Source: Candidatus Scybalocola faecigallinarum
GTDB taxonomy: Bacteria > Bacillota > Clostridia > Lachnospirales > Lachnospiraceae
Direction: 5' to 3'
NCBI GenBank assembly: GCA_018711005.1
Contig: DVIT01000013.1
Span: 1 to 64,000, forward strand
DNA: 64,000 nt
Shown piece by piece: positions 7,228 to 15,322 of the stretch. The translations under genes and the position numbers were made by a program. The notes under the pieces are model-generated. The model made no database searches. It saw only the letters and a program-made list of their open reading frames with translations, and was not told where the DNA came from. The stretch's first letter is position 1. Each line of letters starts with the position of its first letter.

Positions 7228-8430
7228 ATGACAGACGGATTATTAAAAGGTGTAAGAGTTTTAGATTTTACAGACTTTCTTGCCGGCCCATACTGCGGCA
7301 TGTATCTTGCAGATATGGGAGCGGATGTGATCAAAGTGGAAAATTTAAGGAGCGGCGGAAACTTTGTCCGGGGCGCACGGCCCAAAGAAAATAAAACCGG
7401 ACGCAGCATGTATTTCCAAAATCTCAACCGGAATAAACGGGGTATTGCTGTGGATCTGAAATCTGAGGAAGGCAAGGAGCTGTTTACAGCCCTTGTAAAG
7501 TCTGCGGACGTTCTGGTGGAAAATAACCGTCCCGGTGTGATGAAGCGTCTGGGCTTTGACTATGAATCCTGCAAGGCCATTAATCCGGGGATCATTTTTG
7601 CATCCATTTCCGGATTCGGCCAGTACGGCCCGTATTCCAGCCGACCCGGCTACGACCTGATCGCTCAGGCCATGGGCGGTTCCATGAGCATTACCGGCTG
7701 GCCCGGACAGGAGCCTACCAGAGCCGGTATGGCTATCGGCGATATGTTTGCCGGACTTAATGCGGCGGTTGGTATTTGCGCAAGCTTGTATAAACGCAAG
7801 GAAACCGGCGTGGGACAAAGCATTGATGTAGCCTTGGTAGACAGTATCGTTTCCGGTATGGAAGCCAAGATGATGCAGTATATTTATGAAGGTAAAGCCC
7901 CTGTAATGACCGGCAATAAATACATTTCCTCAGCTCCTTATGATTCCTTTAAGGCAAAGGATACCTATTTTGTTATTGCCAGCGGCACGGATGTGCATTT
8001 CCAAAAGCTTTCTGCTGCTATGGGGATGCCGGAGCTGGCTCAGGATCCGTTATATATTGATACAGAAAGCCGGAAGAAAAATGCAGACAGCCTGAAAAAG
8101 ATCATTGAGCAGTGGGCATCGGATAAGACTGCTGTCCAGTGCGTGGAGATCATCGAAGGTGTGGGCGTACCTGCCGGACCGATCTATAACTGCGCTGATG
8201 TATGTAATGATAAAAACATTGTGGAGGTCCGGGAAATGCTTGTAAAGGTTCCCCACAAGGAAGCCGGGGACCTGACAGTTCTTGGCAACCCGGTGAAAAT
8301 GGACCGTTATCCCTGCCACTATGAAAAGGCTGCCCCGGATCTTGGAGAAGATAATGAATCCGTATTTACGGAGCTTGGATTTTCCAAAGAAACACTGGAG
8401 GCATACCGGAGCAAGGGCGTGCTGAACTAG
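7228..8430 (+). CDS. Family III CoA-transferase (CaiB/BaiF type)
   Basis: The 400-residue product begins LKGVRVLDFTDFLAGPYCGM, the standard N-terminus of class III CoA-transferases, followed by ADVIKVEN and the NRNKRGIAVDLKS segment. GDMFAGLNAAVGICASL contains the aspartate expected to form the mixed anhydride with the carboxylate substrate. These enzymes move CoA between organic acids, for example formate, carnitine, malate or citramalate. AGGAGG is ideally placed. The HMG-CoA-lyase-like gene follows after 14 nt, so this enzyme probably makes the acyl-CoA that the lyase then cleaves. Transcription is predicted from the sigma-54 promoter at 6957. The acid is not identifiable from sequence. 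Confidence 0.9.
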   Translation: MTDGLLKGVRVLDFTDFLAGPYCGMYLADMGADVIKVENLRSGGNFVRGARPKENKTGRSMYFQNLNRNKRGIAVDLKSEEGKELFTALVKSADVLVENNRPGVMKRLGFDYESCKAINPGIIFASISGFGQYGPYSSRPGYDLIAQAMGGSMSITGWPGQEPTRAGMAIGDMFAGLNAAVGICASLYKRKETGVGQSIDVALVDSIVSGMEAKMMQYIYEGKAPVMTGNKYISSAPYDSFKAKDTYFVIASGTDVHFQKLSAAMGMPELAQDPLYIDTESRKKNADSLKKIIEQWASDKTAVQCVEIIEGVGVPAGPIYNCADVCNDKNIVEVREMLVKVPHKEAGDLTVLGNPVKMDRYPCHYEKAAPDLGEDNESVFTELGFSKETLEAYRSKGVLN

Positions 8431-8444
8431 GAGGCAGGAGAAAA

Positions 8445-9353
8445 ATGGATTATACTCAGAAAATTGAAATTGCGGAGGTTTGTCCGCGGGACGGATGGCA
8501 AAATCATCCGGTGCCTATTGATACGGATACAAAAATTGAACTGATCCGGAAAATGATGGACTGCGGCCCTAAAAGGATCGAAGTAACGTCCTTTGTGAAT
8601 CCCAAGGCCGTTCCACAGATGGCAGACAATGCCAGGGTTGTGGATGGCGTCAGGGAATATGCCCGGGAAAAAGGCGTCACCCTCATCGGCCTGGCTTTAA
8701 ATGGCCGCGGCGTGGATAACGCCAGGGCCGCAGGCCTGACCCATGTAAGCTTTGGCGTTTCTGTCAGCGAGGAACATAATCTTAGAAATTCCAATAAGAC
8801 CATAGAGGCATCCTTTGAAGATTTCAGAAAGATCATGGACCGGGCCCAGGGCATGAACGTACTCCTGGCCCTGCCGTGTACTTTTGGTTCCCCCTTTGGA
8901 GATGCCATTGATCTGGACCGGGTGCTGCGCATGTGCGAGGAAGCAAAAGCCATGGGTGTGAAAGAATTTGGCCTGGCAGATACAGCCGGGATCAGTAATC
9001 CCAGACATACCCGGGAAGTGCTCCGCTACCTGAAAGACGGAGGCCTGGATTTTTCCCAGGTATCCATCCACCTTCATGATACCCGTGGCATGGGCCTGGC
9101 CAATGCATGGATCGCCCTTGAGGAAGGGATCACCCATTTTGACGCATCCTTAGGCGGCATGGGCGGATGCCCCTTTGTTCCCGGCGCGAAAGGCAATATT
9201 GCCACGGAAGATCTTGTCAACATGGTTTCCCAGATGGGTATGGAAACCGGTTATGATCTGGATGCTGCCATTGCCCTGGCCGTTGACATGGGCGGGCGAA
9301 TCCAGGCAAAGCTTTCAAGCTCTATGAGCAGTCTGTGTAAAAAAGGTCATTGA
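8445..9353 (+). CDS. HMG-CoA lyase-like DRE-TIM aldolase
   Basis: The 302-residue enzyme begins with EVCPRDGWQNHPVPI, matching the EVxPRDGxQ motif of hydroxymethylglutaryl-CoA lyases (metal-binding Asp after Arg). RIEVTSFVNPKAVPQM and the later HLHDTRGMGLANAW (two metal-ligand His) and GGMGGCPFVPGAKGNIATED (glycine/cysteine-rich active loop) are all present. The family cleaves 3-hydroxy-3-methylacyl-CoA esters to acetyl-CoA plus a keto acid. It is 14 nt downstream of the CoA-transferase with its own AGGAGG and is followed by a strong terminator. Together they suggest activation and cleavage of a branched hydroxy acid. HMG itself, citramalate-like or hydroxymethylglutarate-type substrates are all possible. 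Confidence 0.88.
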   Translation: MDYTQKIEIAEVCPRDGWQNHPVPIDTDTKIELIRKMMDCGPKRIEVTSFVNPKAVPQMADNARVVDGVREYAREKGVTLIGLALNGRGVDNARAAGLTHVSFGVSVSEEHNLRNSNKTIEASFEDFRKIMDRAQGMNVLLALPCTFGSPFGDAIDLDRVLRMCEEAKAMGVKEFGLADTAGISNPRHTREVLRYLKDGGLDFSQVSIHLHDTRGMGLANAWIALEEGITHFDASLGGMGGCPFVPGAKGNIATEDLVNMVSQMGMETGYDLDAAIALAVDMGGRIQAKLSSSMSSLCKKGH

Positions 9354-9409
9354 AAAATTGTGATATAGAAGATGCGGCGGATACTCCCTTAAATATTAAA
9401 TCAGAAATT

Positions 9410-9464
9410 CAGCCCGGCATTTTATTTGTCCTTACTGAGGAATATAAAATGCCGGGCTGTTTTG
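9410..9464 (+). terminator. Strong terminator of the CoA-transferase/lyase operon
   Basis: CAGCCCGGCATTTTAT and ATAAAATGCCGGGCTG form a perfect 16-bp stem with an 18-nt loop, followed by TTTT. Confidence 0.85.
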
Positions 9465-9475
9465 CGATTATTTTA

Positions 9476-9504
9476 TTGTATCCGGCCCCGTGAAATGGTA
9501 TGAT
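9476..9504 (+). promoter_or_regulatory. Sigma-A promoter of the beta-hydroxyacid dehydrogenase
   Basis: TTGTAT at 9476-9481 and TATGAT at 9499-9504 with a 17-nt spacer, just after the preceding terminator and 45 nt before the start codon. Confidence 0.65.
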
Positions 9505-9548
9505 AAAACTATAACTAAGTGACAAATACCAACAGGAGGGAGACACCA

Positions 9549-10430
9549 ATGAAAGTAGGCTTTATCGGCCTTGGAATCATGGGCGAGGCCATGTGCTACA
9601 ATATTTTAAAAAAGCACGATGACCAGGTTTTTATTTATGATATTAATAAGGCACAGATGGACAAAGTAGCCAGGTATGGAGGGATTCCCTGTGAAAGCTC
9701 TGCCCATGTGGCCAAAATGAGCGATCTGATCATTACCGTCGTCCCCCGTTCTGAACATTCGATGGATGTGTACAGCCAGATCAGAGATGCAGTAGATGAT
9801 ACAAAGATCTGCGTAGATATGAGTACGATCGATCCGGATGTATCCCTGCAGATCCGGGACATGCTGGCAGAGCGCGGCTGCGCCTTTTTAGACGCGCCGG
9901 TGGTTAAGTCCCAGGAAGCGGCATGGCTGGGGGATGTGGGGATTTACGTGGGAGGCCCCAGAGATGTGTACGATCAGATCAAGCCCATCCTGCGTTATAT
10001 GGGACGCAGCATTATCCATATGGGTGATCATGGCAAGGGGCTGATCATGAAGATCTGCCATAATGCCCTGGTGGCACAGATCCAGAACGGGATCAACGAG
10101 ACGCTGACCCTGGCCCGGGCCAACGGTATAGACCTGGACAAATACAGCGCTGCTATTTCTTATGGGGTAGGGCAGAATTACTATTACGATTCCAAGCAGA
10201 TCGCCCTTATGAGCAAGGATTATACGACCCAGTTTTCCGTGGAAAATATGGCCAAGGACCTGGATATCTGCCATCGCATGATCCAGCCTCAGGGAATGGA
10301 GATGCCTGGTCTTGAAGTATCCAGGAATGTGTATAAAGAGGCCCTGGAAAAGAACATGGGAGGGAGCGATTATTGCTCCACAGTGGAGATCATTATGGCC
10401 CGTTCCCATGTCTCAAATAAAGAACAATAA
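9549..10430 (+). CDS. NAD(P)-dependent beta-hydroxyacid dehydrogenase (3-hydroxyisobutyrate dehydrogenase family)
   Basis: The chosen start gives a 293-residue protein beginning MKVGFIGLGIMGEAMCYNI, the GxGxxG dinucleotide-binding motif of the family. AGGAGG lies 10 nt before this ATG; an in-frame ATG 30 nt upstream has no ribosome site. FLDAPVVKSQEAA corresponds to the substrate-binding DAPVSGG motif but is altered, and GKGLIMKICHNALVAQ carries the catalytic Lys and the following Asn. Members reduce or oxidise 3-hydroxyisobutyrate, tartronate semialdehyde or 2-(hydroxymethyl)glutarate. It has its own promoter but adjoins the CoA-transferase/lyase pair and may serve the same hydroxy-acid pathway. 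The changed substrate motif argues against plain 3-hydroxyisobutyrate. Confidence 0.85.
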   Translation: MKVGFIGLGIMGEAMCYNILKKHDDQVFIYDINKAQMDKVARYGGIPCESSAHVAKMSDLIITVVPRSEHSMDVYSQIRDAVDDTKICVDMSTIDPDVSLQIRDMLAERGCAFLDAPVVKSQEAAWLGDVGIYVGGPRDVYDQIKPILRYMGRSIIHMGDHGKGLIMKICHNALVAQIQNGINETLTLARANGIDLDKYSAAISYGVGQNYYYDSKQIALMSKDYTTQFSVENMAKDLDICHRMIQPQGMEMPGLEVSRNVYKEALEKNMGGSDYCSTVEIIMARSHVSNKEQ

Positions 10431-10445
10431 ATTTAGGTAAATCAT

Positions 10446-10474
10446 TTGAATAACAATAATTTTTATGATAGAAT
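10446..10474 (+). promoter_or_regulatory. Promoter of the sensory hydrogenase operon
   Basis: TTGAAT at 10446-10451 and TAGAAT at 10469-10474 with a 17-nt spacer. The Rex-like operator at 10475-10492 directly abuts the -10, so bound repressor would cover the transcription start. Confidence 0.65.
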
Positions 10475-10492
10475 TTGTGAATGAAATAACAA
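10475..10492. promoter_or_regulatory. Rex-like operator
   Basis: TTGTGAATGAAATAACAA fits the Rex pattern TTGTGAA/TTGTTAA-N4-TTAACAA with one mismatch in the right half. The right half-site ATAACAA is identical to that of the site at 53411-53428 before the other hydrogenase locus. Rex senses the NADH/NAD ratio. Confidence 0.6.
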
Positions 10493-10515
10493 AGTCTGTC
10501 AAAAGGAGGTATAAC

Positions 10516-10755
10516 ATGCTTGTCACTATTTGTATTGGAAGCTCATGTCATTTAAAAGGTTCCCGGGATATTATCGCATCTTTGGAGCGTCTGGTCTCTC
10601 TCCACGGCATTTCTGATGAAGTAGAGCTGACCGGCTCATTCTGTATGGGTGAATGCGCCAAAGGCGTCTGTGTGAAAGTGGATGATGAACTGTTTTCTGT
10701 TTCTCCGGCAACAGTTGAGCAGTTTTTCAATGAGCAGATTCTCGGGAGGATTTAA
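10516..10755 (+). CDS. Small thioredoxin-like [2Fe-2S] ferredoxin domain protein
   Basis: The 79-residue protein starts MLVTICIGSSCHLKGS and later has GSFCMGECAKGVCVKV. This is the four-cysteine layout of thioredoxin-fold [2Fe-2S] proteins related to the NuoE C-terminal domain. AGGAGG lies 5 nt before the ATG at 10516; a longer in-frame ATG at 10465 lies inside the promoter region and has no ribosome site. It is the first gene of the operon and ends 2 nt before the sensory hydrogenase, whose ribosome site lies inside it. It likely passes electrons to or from that protein. Its exact partner is inferred only from gene order. Confidence 0.85.
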   Translation: MLVTICIGSSCHLKGSRDIIASLERLVSLHGISDEVELTGSFCMGECAKGVCVKVDDELFSVSPATVEQFFNEQILGRI

Positions 10756-10757
10756 GT

Positions 10758-12479
10758 GTGGGTGCTATCGGGTTTAAAAAGGCGAAATGTAAAGATTGTT
10801 ACAAATGTGTCCGTCTCTGTCCGGTAAAAGCCATTACAGTACAGAACGAGCACATTAAATTTGCGGCCAGCGACTGTATTTTATGCGGCCAGTGCCTTGA
10901 AGCCTGTCCCCAGGATGCCATTACAGTATTCAGCGATATTGACCTGGTAAAACAGTATCTTCAGGATGGGATGACCGTGATCGCCAGCCTTTCTCCGGCC
11001 TATCTGGGAATCTATACGGATATAGAGCCGGGGCAGTTTATTGAAGGCCTTTACCGGCTGGGCTTTTCCCAGGTCCGTGAATCGGCGGAGGGCGCCATTT
11101 ATGTGACCAATGAATACCAGCGGCTTATGCGTGAAGGCACGATGGACAATATTATCACATCGGCCTGTCCTGTGGTCAACCAGTATGTGGAAACCTATTA
11201 TCCGGATATGATCCAGTATATGGCGCCTGTTGTCAGCCCTGTGATCGCTCACGGGAAGCTGCTGAAGGAAGAATTTGGGGACAGTGTTAAGATCGTAGCG
11301 ATCAGCCCGTGCCTTGCCGAAAGCACAGAAGATTTAAAAGACGCCCGTACCAGCGGCTATATTGACGCAGTGATCAATTTTGAACAGCTGGGGCAGTGGT
11401 TTGAAGAAAAGGGGATCGTTCTGGAGCAGTGCCGCCAGTGGCGCCATGACCGGGTCAATCCCATGATCAACGGCGCATATGCCACCAGCGGAGGGATCAC
11501 CATGGCCATTAACGCCAAGGGGGGAGCTACCTGCGGCTACCAGACACTGTATATCGACGGAATCGAAGCGTGCAGGGAGATTTTTGAATCCATCCGCAAA
11601 GGGGAGATCCATAGGTGTTTTCTTGAATTAAATTCCTGTGTGCGCGGCTGTATTAACGGCCCGGTAACCGGCAGGATTCAAAGAAACCGCTTTAAGTCCC
11701 ATCTGACATTGCTGGGGCGGATCATGAAGGATTTTCCCCAGTATGAACCGCTCCCGGAGGGCATAAGCCTTGAAAAGACCTTTGAGGCCAGGGGAAAGAC
11801 GGCCCAAATACCCACAGAGGAGGAGATCCGCAAGATCTTAGTTGCCATTGGCAAGGATACGCCGGAAAAAGAGCTTAACTGCGGCGCCTGCGGTTTCCAC
11901 ACATGCCGGGAAAAGGCCATTGCCGTGTATCAGGGCAAGAGCCAGATCCAGATGTGCCTTCCGTATATGTATGAAAATGCGAGGCATTTGTCGGATGTGA
12001 TCTTATCTGTAACCCCAAGCCTGGTCATTATTGTTGACGAACAGCTGCGGATCAGGGAGTTTAATAATGCAGCTGAGGTGAAGTTTAATATTTCACGGGA
12101 AGAAGCGTTAAAATCTTATCTTTATGAGATCATTGATTCAGAAAGTTTCCAGGAAGTGCTCCAGGAAAAACGCAGCAAGATCAATCTGCGGGTGGATTAT
12201 AAGTCCTATAAGATGAAAACGATCCAGAATCTGATTTATGTGCGGGAGCAGGGGGTTGTGATCGGCATTATCCGGGATATTACGGATGAAGAAAAGCAGA
12301 ACGCCAAGAGGTACCGTTTAAAGATGGAAGCTGTCAACAGCGCCCAGAAAGTCATTGATAAGCAGATGATGGTGGCGCAGGAGATTGCCGGACTTTTAGG
12401 GGAGACAACAGCAGAGACAAAGATGACGCTGACCCGGCTTCGCGACCGGCTTATGGAAGATGGTGAGGAATCAAAATGA
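10758..12479 (+). CDS. hydS: Sensory [FeFe]-hydrogenase (HydS-type) with PAS domain
   Basis: The 573-residue product starts at GTG 10758 (GGGAGGA just upstream). Residues 11-50 hold two [4Fe-4S] sites (C11/14/17/21 and C40/43/46/50). The H-cluster domain follows with TSACPVV (C137), ISPCLAE (C185) and LNSCVRGCINGPV (C293, C297). The Cys that relays protons in catalytic enzymes (TSCCP) is Ala here, as in Thermotoga HydS. A C-x2-C-x4-C-x16-C iron-sulfur motif at 374-399, a PAS domain at about 410-512 and a helical tail to 545 complete it. Slow hydrogenases of this kind are thought to sense hydrogen and signal through the PAS domain. It overlaps the phosphatase by 4 nt (ATGA), suggesting tight coupling. 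Confidence 0.9.
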   Translation: MGAIGFKKAKCKDCYKCVRLCPVKAITVQNEHIKFAASDCILCGQCLEACPQDAITVFSDIDLVKQYLQDGMTVIASLSPAYLGIYTDIEPGQFIEGLYRLGFSQVRESAEGAIYVTNEYQRLMREGTMDNIITSACPVVNQYVETYYPDMIQYMAPVVSPVIAHGKLLKEEFGDSVKIVAISPCLAESTEDLKDARTSGYIDAVINFEQLGQWFEEKGIVLEQCRQWRHDRVNPMINGAYATSGGITMAINAKGGATCGYQTLYIDGIEACREIFESIRKGEIHRCFLELNSCVRGCINGPVTGRIQRNRFKSHLTLLGRIMKDFPQYEPLPEGISLEKTFEARGKTAQIPTEEEIRKILVAIGKDTPEKELNCGACGFHTCREKAIAVYQGKSQIQMCLPYMYENARHLSDVILSVTPSLVIIVDEQLRIREFNNAAEVKFNISREEALKSYLYEIIDSESFQEVLQEKRSKINLRVDYKSYKMKTIQNLIYVREQGVVIGIIRDITDEEKQNAKRYRLKMEAVNSAQKVIDKQMMVAQEIAGLLGETTAETKMTLTRLRDRLMEDGEESK

Positions 12480-13651
12480 GTATAAGCCTTGATGTTTCCT
12501 GGAAAAGCCTGAACAAGCACGGGGAAGAACTGTGCGGGGATACAGTGGGGATTCTGAAAAATGAGGATTCAGACATTTTTATTTTGTCGGATGGTATGGG
12601 CAGCGGCGTTAAGGCCAATATTTTGTCCACGCTGACCACAAAAATCCTTGGTACCATGCTCCGGGACGGAGCCAATATTCAGGACTGTGTGGAAACCATT
12701 GCAAAGACGCTCCCGGTATGCTCGGTGCGTCATGTGGCCTATTCCACTTTTACTATTCTCCAGATCTTTAAAGACGGACATGCCTATGTGGTCGAGTATG
12801 ATAATCCGGGCTGCGTGCTGATCCGCAATAAAAAGGTCGTTAAGATTCCCTATGAGACCCATGTGATCGAGGGAAAAAAGATCCGGGACTGCAGCCTTAA
12901 GGTGGAGATGGGCGACTACTTTGTGCTCATGAGCGACGGCGTCGTCCATGCCGGCGTAGGCAACCTTATGAGCTTTGGATGGGGCTGGACAAAGGCCAGC
13001 GAGTATATCCGGAAAGCCTGCAGCAGACCGGCGCTTTCCTCACCGAGACTTGTGTCTTTAGTCTGCCGGGCCTGTATGGATCTGTATCTGGATAGTCCGG
13101 GGGATGACACTACTGTAGCTGTGGTCCATGCTGTAAAGTCAAAACATGTAAATATTTTTACCGGGCCGCCTCAGTCCTATGATGACGATGCGGTTTTGAT
13201 GAGAGATTTTATGACATCTCCCGGAAAAAAGATCGTCAGCGGCGGCACAAGCGCCAATATTGCAGCGCGTATATTAAAAAAGAAGATCGTTGCTTCGCTT
13301 AAGTACAATGATCCTGAAATCCCGCCCATTGCTTCTTTGGAAGGGGTGGATCTTGTGACAGAAGGCGTGCTGACGCTGAACCGGTGTGCCAATATGCTGG
13401 AACAATATAATAAAGGAGACCTGACAGATAAATTTTTTGACAGCCTGGATGCGGATAATGGAGCGGCGATGATCGCCAGGATCCTTGTGGAAGAATGTAC
13501 CGACCTTCATATGTTTGTTGGTCAGGCCATGAATGCAGCGCATCAGAATGTGGGACTTCCTTTTGATTTAAGTATACGTATGCGCCTGGTGGATAAGATC
13601 CGCCAGGAGTGCGAAAAAATGGGGAAAAATGTTACGGTCAAATATTATTGA
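12476..13651 (+). CDS. SpoIIE-family PP2C-type serine/threonine phosphatase
   Basis: The 391-residue protein carries metal-binding motifs of PP2C/SpoIIE phosphatases: FILSDGMGSG near residue 40, VLMSDGVVHAG near 150 and PGDDTTVAVV near 210. The C-terminal 170 residues do not match a familiar domain. No membrane segment is seen, so it is probably cytosolic. The start ATG overlaps the stop of the sensory hydrogenase gene (ATGA), which points to coupled translation and a shared task. In established group C hydrogenase loci such phosphatases are thought to relay the hydrogen signal by dephosphorylating a protein. The target is unknown; the two GHKL ATPases at 52.5 and 54.2 kb are conceivable partners. 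Confidence 0.88.
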   Translation: MSISLDVSWKSLNKHGEELCGDTVGILKNEDSDIFILSDGMGSGVKANILSTLTTKILGTMLRDGANIQDCVETIAKTLPVCSVRHVAYSTFTILQIFKDGHAYVVEYDNPGCVLIRNKKVVKIPYETHVIEGKKIRDCSLKVEMGDYFVLMSDGVVHAGVGNLMSFGWGWTKASEYIRKACSRPALSSPRLVSLVCRACMDLYLDSPGDDTTVAVVHAVKSKHVNIFTGPPQSYDDDAVLMRDFMTSPGKKIVSGGTSANIAARILKKKIVASLKYNDPEIPPIASLEGVDLVTEGVLTLNRCANMLEQYNKGDLTDKFFDSLDADNGAAMIARILVEECTDLHMFVGQAMNAAHQNVGLPFDLSIRMRLVDKIRQECEKMGKNVTVKYY

Positions 13652-13718
13652 CCCTTGAAGATCCGCAGGGGATCATCTGGATGGGCGCCAAGCCCAGGAA
13701 TTAAGGAAAGGATAGAGT

Positions 13719-15176
13719 ATGAAAAGACAATTTGGAACAGATATTAATATGATCAAATATGAGGTATGTGTGGAAGTTGCCAAACTTGCTTTTGCCGGAG
13801 AACTGGAAACCCGCCGGGATGAGATCCCATACACCATCATTCCAGGCAATACACCACAGTGGCGCTGCTGCGTATACCGTGAACGTGAAATTGTACGCCA
13901 GAGAGTAAACCTGGCAGAAGGCCGTCCGGCGATCGGAACAAAGGCAAACAAAAATATTGTACAGGTGCTGCCGGCTGCCTGCGAAGGCTGTCCTATCAAC
14001 CGTTTCAGCGTTACAAGCAGCTGTCAGATGTGTATGGCTAAAAAGTGCCTGGGCGCATGTAATTTTGGCGCCATCACTTTTGAAGGCGGCCATGCCAATA
14101 TTGATCCGAAAAAATGTAAAGAGTGCGGCCGCTGTGCCGAGGCTTGCCCATACAATGCCATTGCCGACCTGATGCGTCCCTGCAAGCGCAGCTGTCCGGT
14201 GGATGCCATTACTATGGATGAAGAAAACATCGTGGCTATTGATGAAGAAAAGTGTATTAACTGCGGTCAGTGCGTTATTAACTGCCCGTTCGGTGCGATT
14301 ACAGACAAGTCCTTTATGGTAGACGTTATTAAGCTGATCAACAGCGGCGCAAAGGTTTATGCCATGGTTGCTCCGGCCATTTCCGGCCAGTTTGGCGTTA
14401 ATGTAACCAATGGTATGATCCGTGAGGCTGTAAAGGCGCTTGGATTTACCGATATGTACGAAGTATCCCTTGGTGCAGACTTTGTTTCCAAGAACGAAGC
14501 TCTTGAGCTGGAAGAACATGTAAAGGAAGGCAAGAAGATGACCACTTCCTGCTGTCCGGCATTTGTAAATATGATCAAAAAGCACTTCCCGCAGGTGCTT
14601 GATGCGATGTCTACCACAGTATCACCCATGACTGCGACAGGCCGTCTGATCAAAGCTATGGATCCTGAGGCTGTGTGCGTATTTATCGGGCCATGTATTG
14701 CCAAGAAGGGCGAGGTTATCGACTCCATTACTTATGGCGGCGCCGATTATGCCATGACTTATGAAGAACTGGCCAGCATGTTCGAGGCCAAAAATATCGA
14801 TCCTGCTGACTTTGAAGGTGAAATGCAGCAGGGCAGCGTTTTCGGTATGGAATTTTCCGTATCCGGCGGCGTGACCAATGCAGTGCTTTCCACATTTAAG
14901 GAACGCAATGAAGAAATTGATGTGAAGGTTTGCCGTGCTAACGGCGCATTAGAGTGCAAGAAGGCTCTGATGATGCTGAAAGCCGGAAAGCTTCCGGAAG
15001 ACTTTATTGAAGGTATGGCCTGCGTGGGCGGCTGCGTCAACGGCCCGGCCATGATCAATAAGAGCCGTACATATATGAAAGACAGAAACACTCAGATCAA
15101 GCAGGCAGACAGCCGCGGCGTACTGGAAAACTGTGCCAAGTATGATGATCTGGAATTCAGCATGGTGCGGAAGTAA
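13719..15176 (+). CDS. Monomeric group B [FeFe]-hydrogenase
   Basis: The 485-residue enzyme has a cysteine-rich N-terminus (CEGCPINRF, CQMCMAKKCLGAC) followed by two ferredoxin-type [4Fe-4S] sites (CKECGRCAEACPYNAI and CINCGQCVINCPFGAI). The H-cluster motifs are TTSCCPAFVNM, IGPCIAKKGE and MACVGGCVNGP, with TSCCP intact, so it is expected to be catalytic. It would reduce protons with ferredoxin in the cytosol. AAGGAAAGGAT precedes the ATG. It is the last gene of the hydS operon, a layout reminiscent of the hydS/hydA2 operon of Ruminococcus albus. The hairpin at 15218-15252 probably ends the transcript. Maturation genes hydEFG are not in the window. Confidence 0.92.
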   Translation: MKRQFGTDINMIKYEVCVEVAKLAFAGELETRRDEIPYTIIPGNTPQWRCCVYREREIVRQRVNLAEGRPAIGTKANKNIVQVLPAACEGCPINRFSVTSSCQMCMAKKCLGACNFGAITFEGGHANIDPKKCKECGRCAEACPYNAIADLMRPCKRSCPVDAITMDEENIVAIDEEKCINCGQCVINCPFGAITDKSFMVDVIKLINSGAKVYAMVAPAISGQFGVNVTNGMIREAVKALGFTDMYEVSLGADFVSKNEALELEEHVKEGKKMTTSCCPAFVNMIKKHFPQVLDAMSTTVSPMTATGRLIKAMDPEAVCVFIGPCIAKKGEVIDSITYGGADYAMTYEELASMFEAKNIDPADFEGEMQQGSVFGMEFSVSGGVTNAVLSTFKERNEEIDVKVCRANGALECKKALMMLKAGKLPEDFIEGMACVGGCVNGPAMINKSRTYMKDRNTQIKQADSRGVLENCAKYDDLEFSMVRK

Positions 15177-15187
15177 GATTTTAGGTA

Positions 15188-15216
15188 TTGCTTTTTATAG
15201 GGGAAACGATTATAAT
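15188..15216 (+). promoter_or_regulatory. Promoter of the nrdD-nrdG operon
   Basis: TTGCTT at 15188-15193 and a perfect TATAAT at 15211-15216, spacer 17 nt. The start would fall near 15223, at the edge of the first NrdR box. Confidence 0.7.
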
Positions 15217-15217
15217 G

Positions 15218-15252
15218 AGAACTGGACACAATATATAGTGTCCAGTTCTTTT
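15218..15252 (+). terminator. Hairpin containing a perfect NrdR box; also terminator of the hydrogenase operon
   Basis: AGAACTGGACAC and GTGTCCAGTTCT are perfect 12-bp arms around AATATATA, followed by TTTT. The core ACACAATATATAGTGT at 15226-15241 matches the NrdR consensus at all 16 positions. Read-through RNA from the hydrogenase gene carries the full stem, whereas RNA started at about 15223 keeps only about 7 bp. Confidence 0.75.
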
Positions 15253-15257
15253 GCTGA

Positions 15258-15273
15258 ACACATAATATCGTTT
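15258..15273. promoter_or_regulatory. NrdR box 2
   Basis: ACACATAATATCGTTT matches 12 of 16 consensus positions and starts 32 bp after box 1, three helical turns. Confidence 0.55.
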
Positions 15274-15288
15274 TTGTTCTGCTCTGGA

Positions 15289-15304
15289 ACACAATATAAC
15301 GTCT
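15289..15304. promoter_or_regulatory. NrdR box 3
   Basis: ACACAATATAACGTCT matches 13 of 16 consensus positions and starts 31 bp after box 2. It ends a few bases before the nrdD ribosome site. Confidence 0.65.
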
Positions 15305-15322
15305 TTTAGGAGGCTTGACGCA

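Noticed and set aside
13701-14585. 294-codon leftward open frame opposite the group B hydrogenase
   Set aside because: It is the antisense shadow of a clearly conserved hydrogenase gene, with no ribosome site or recognisable domain.
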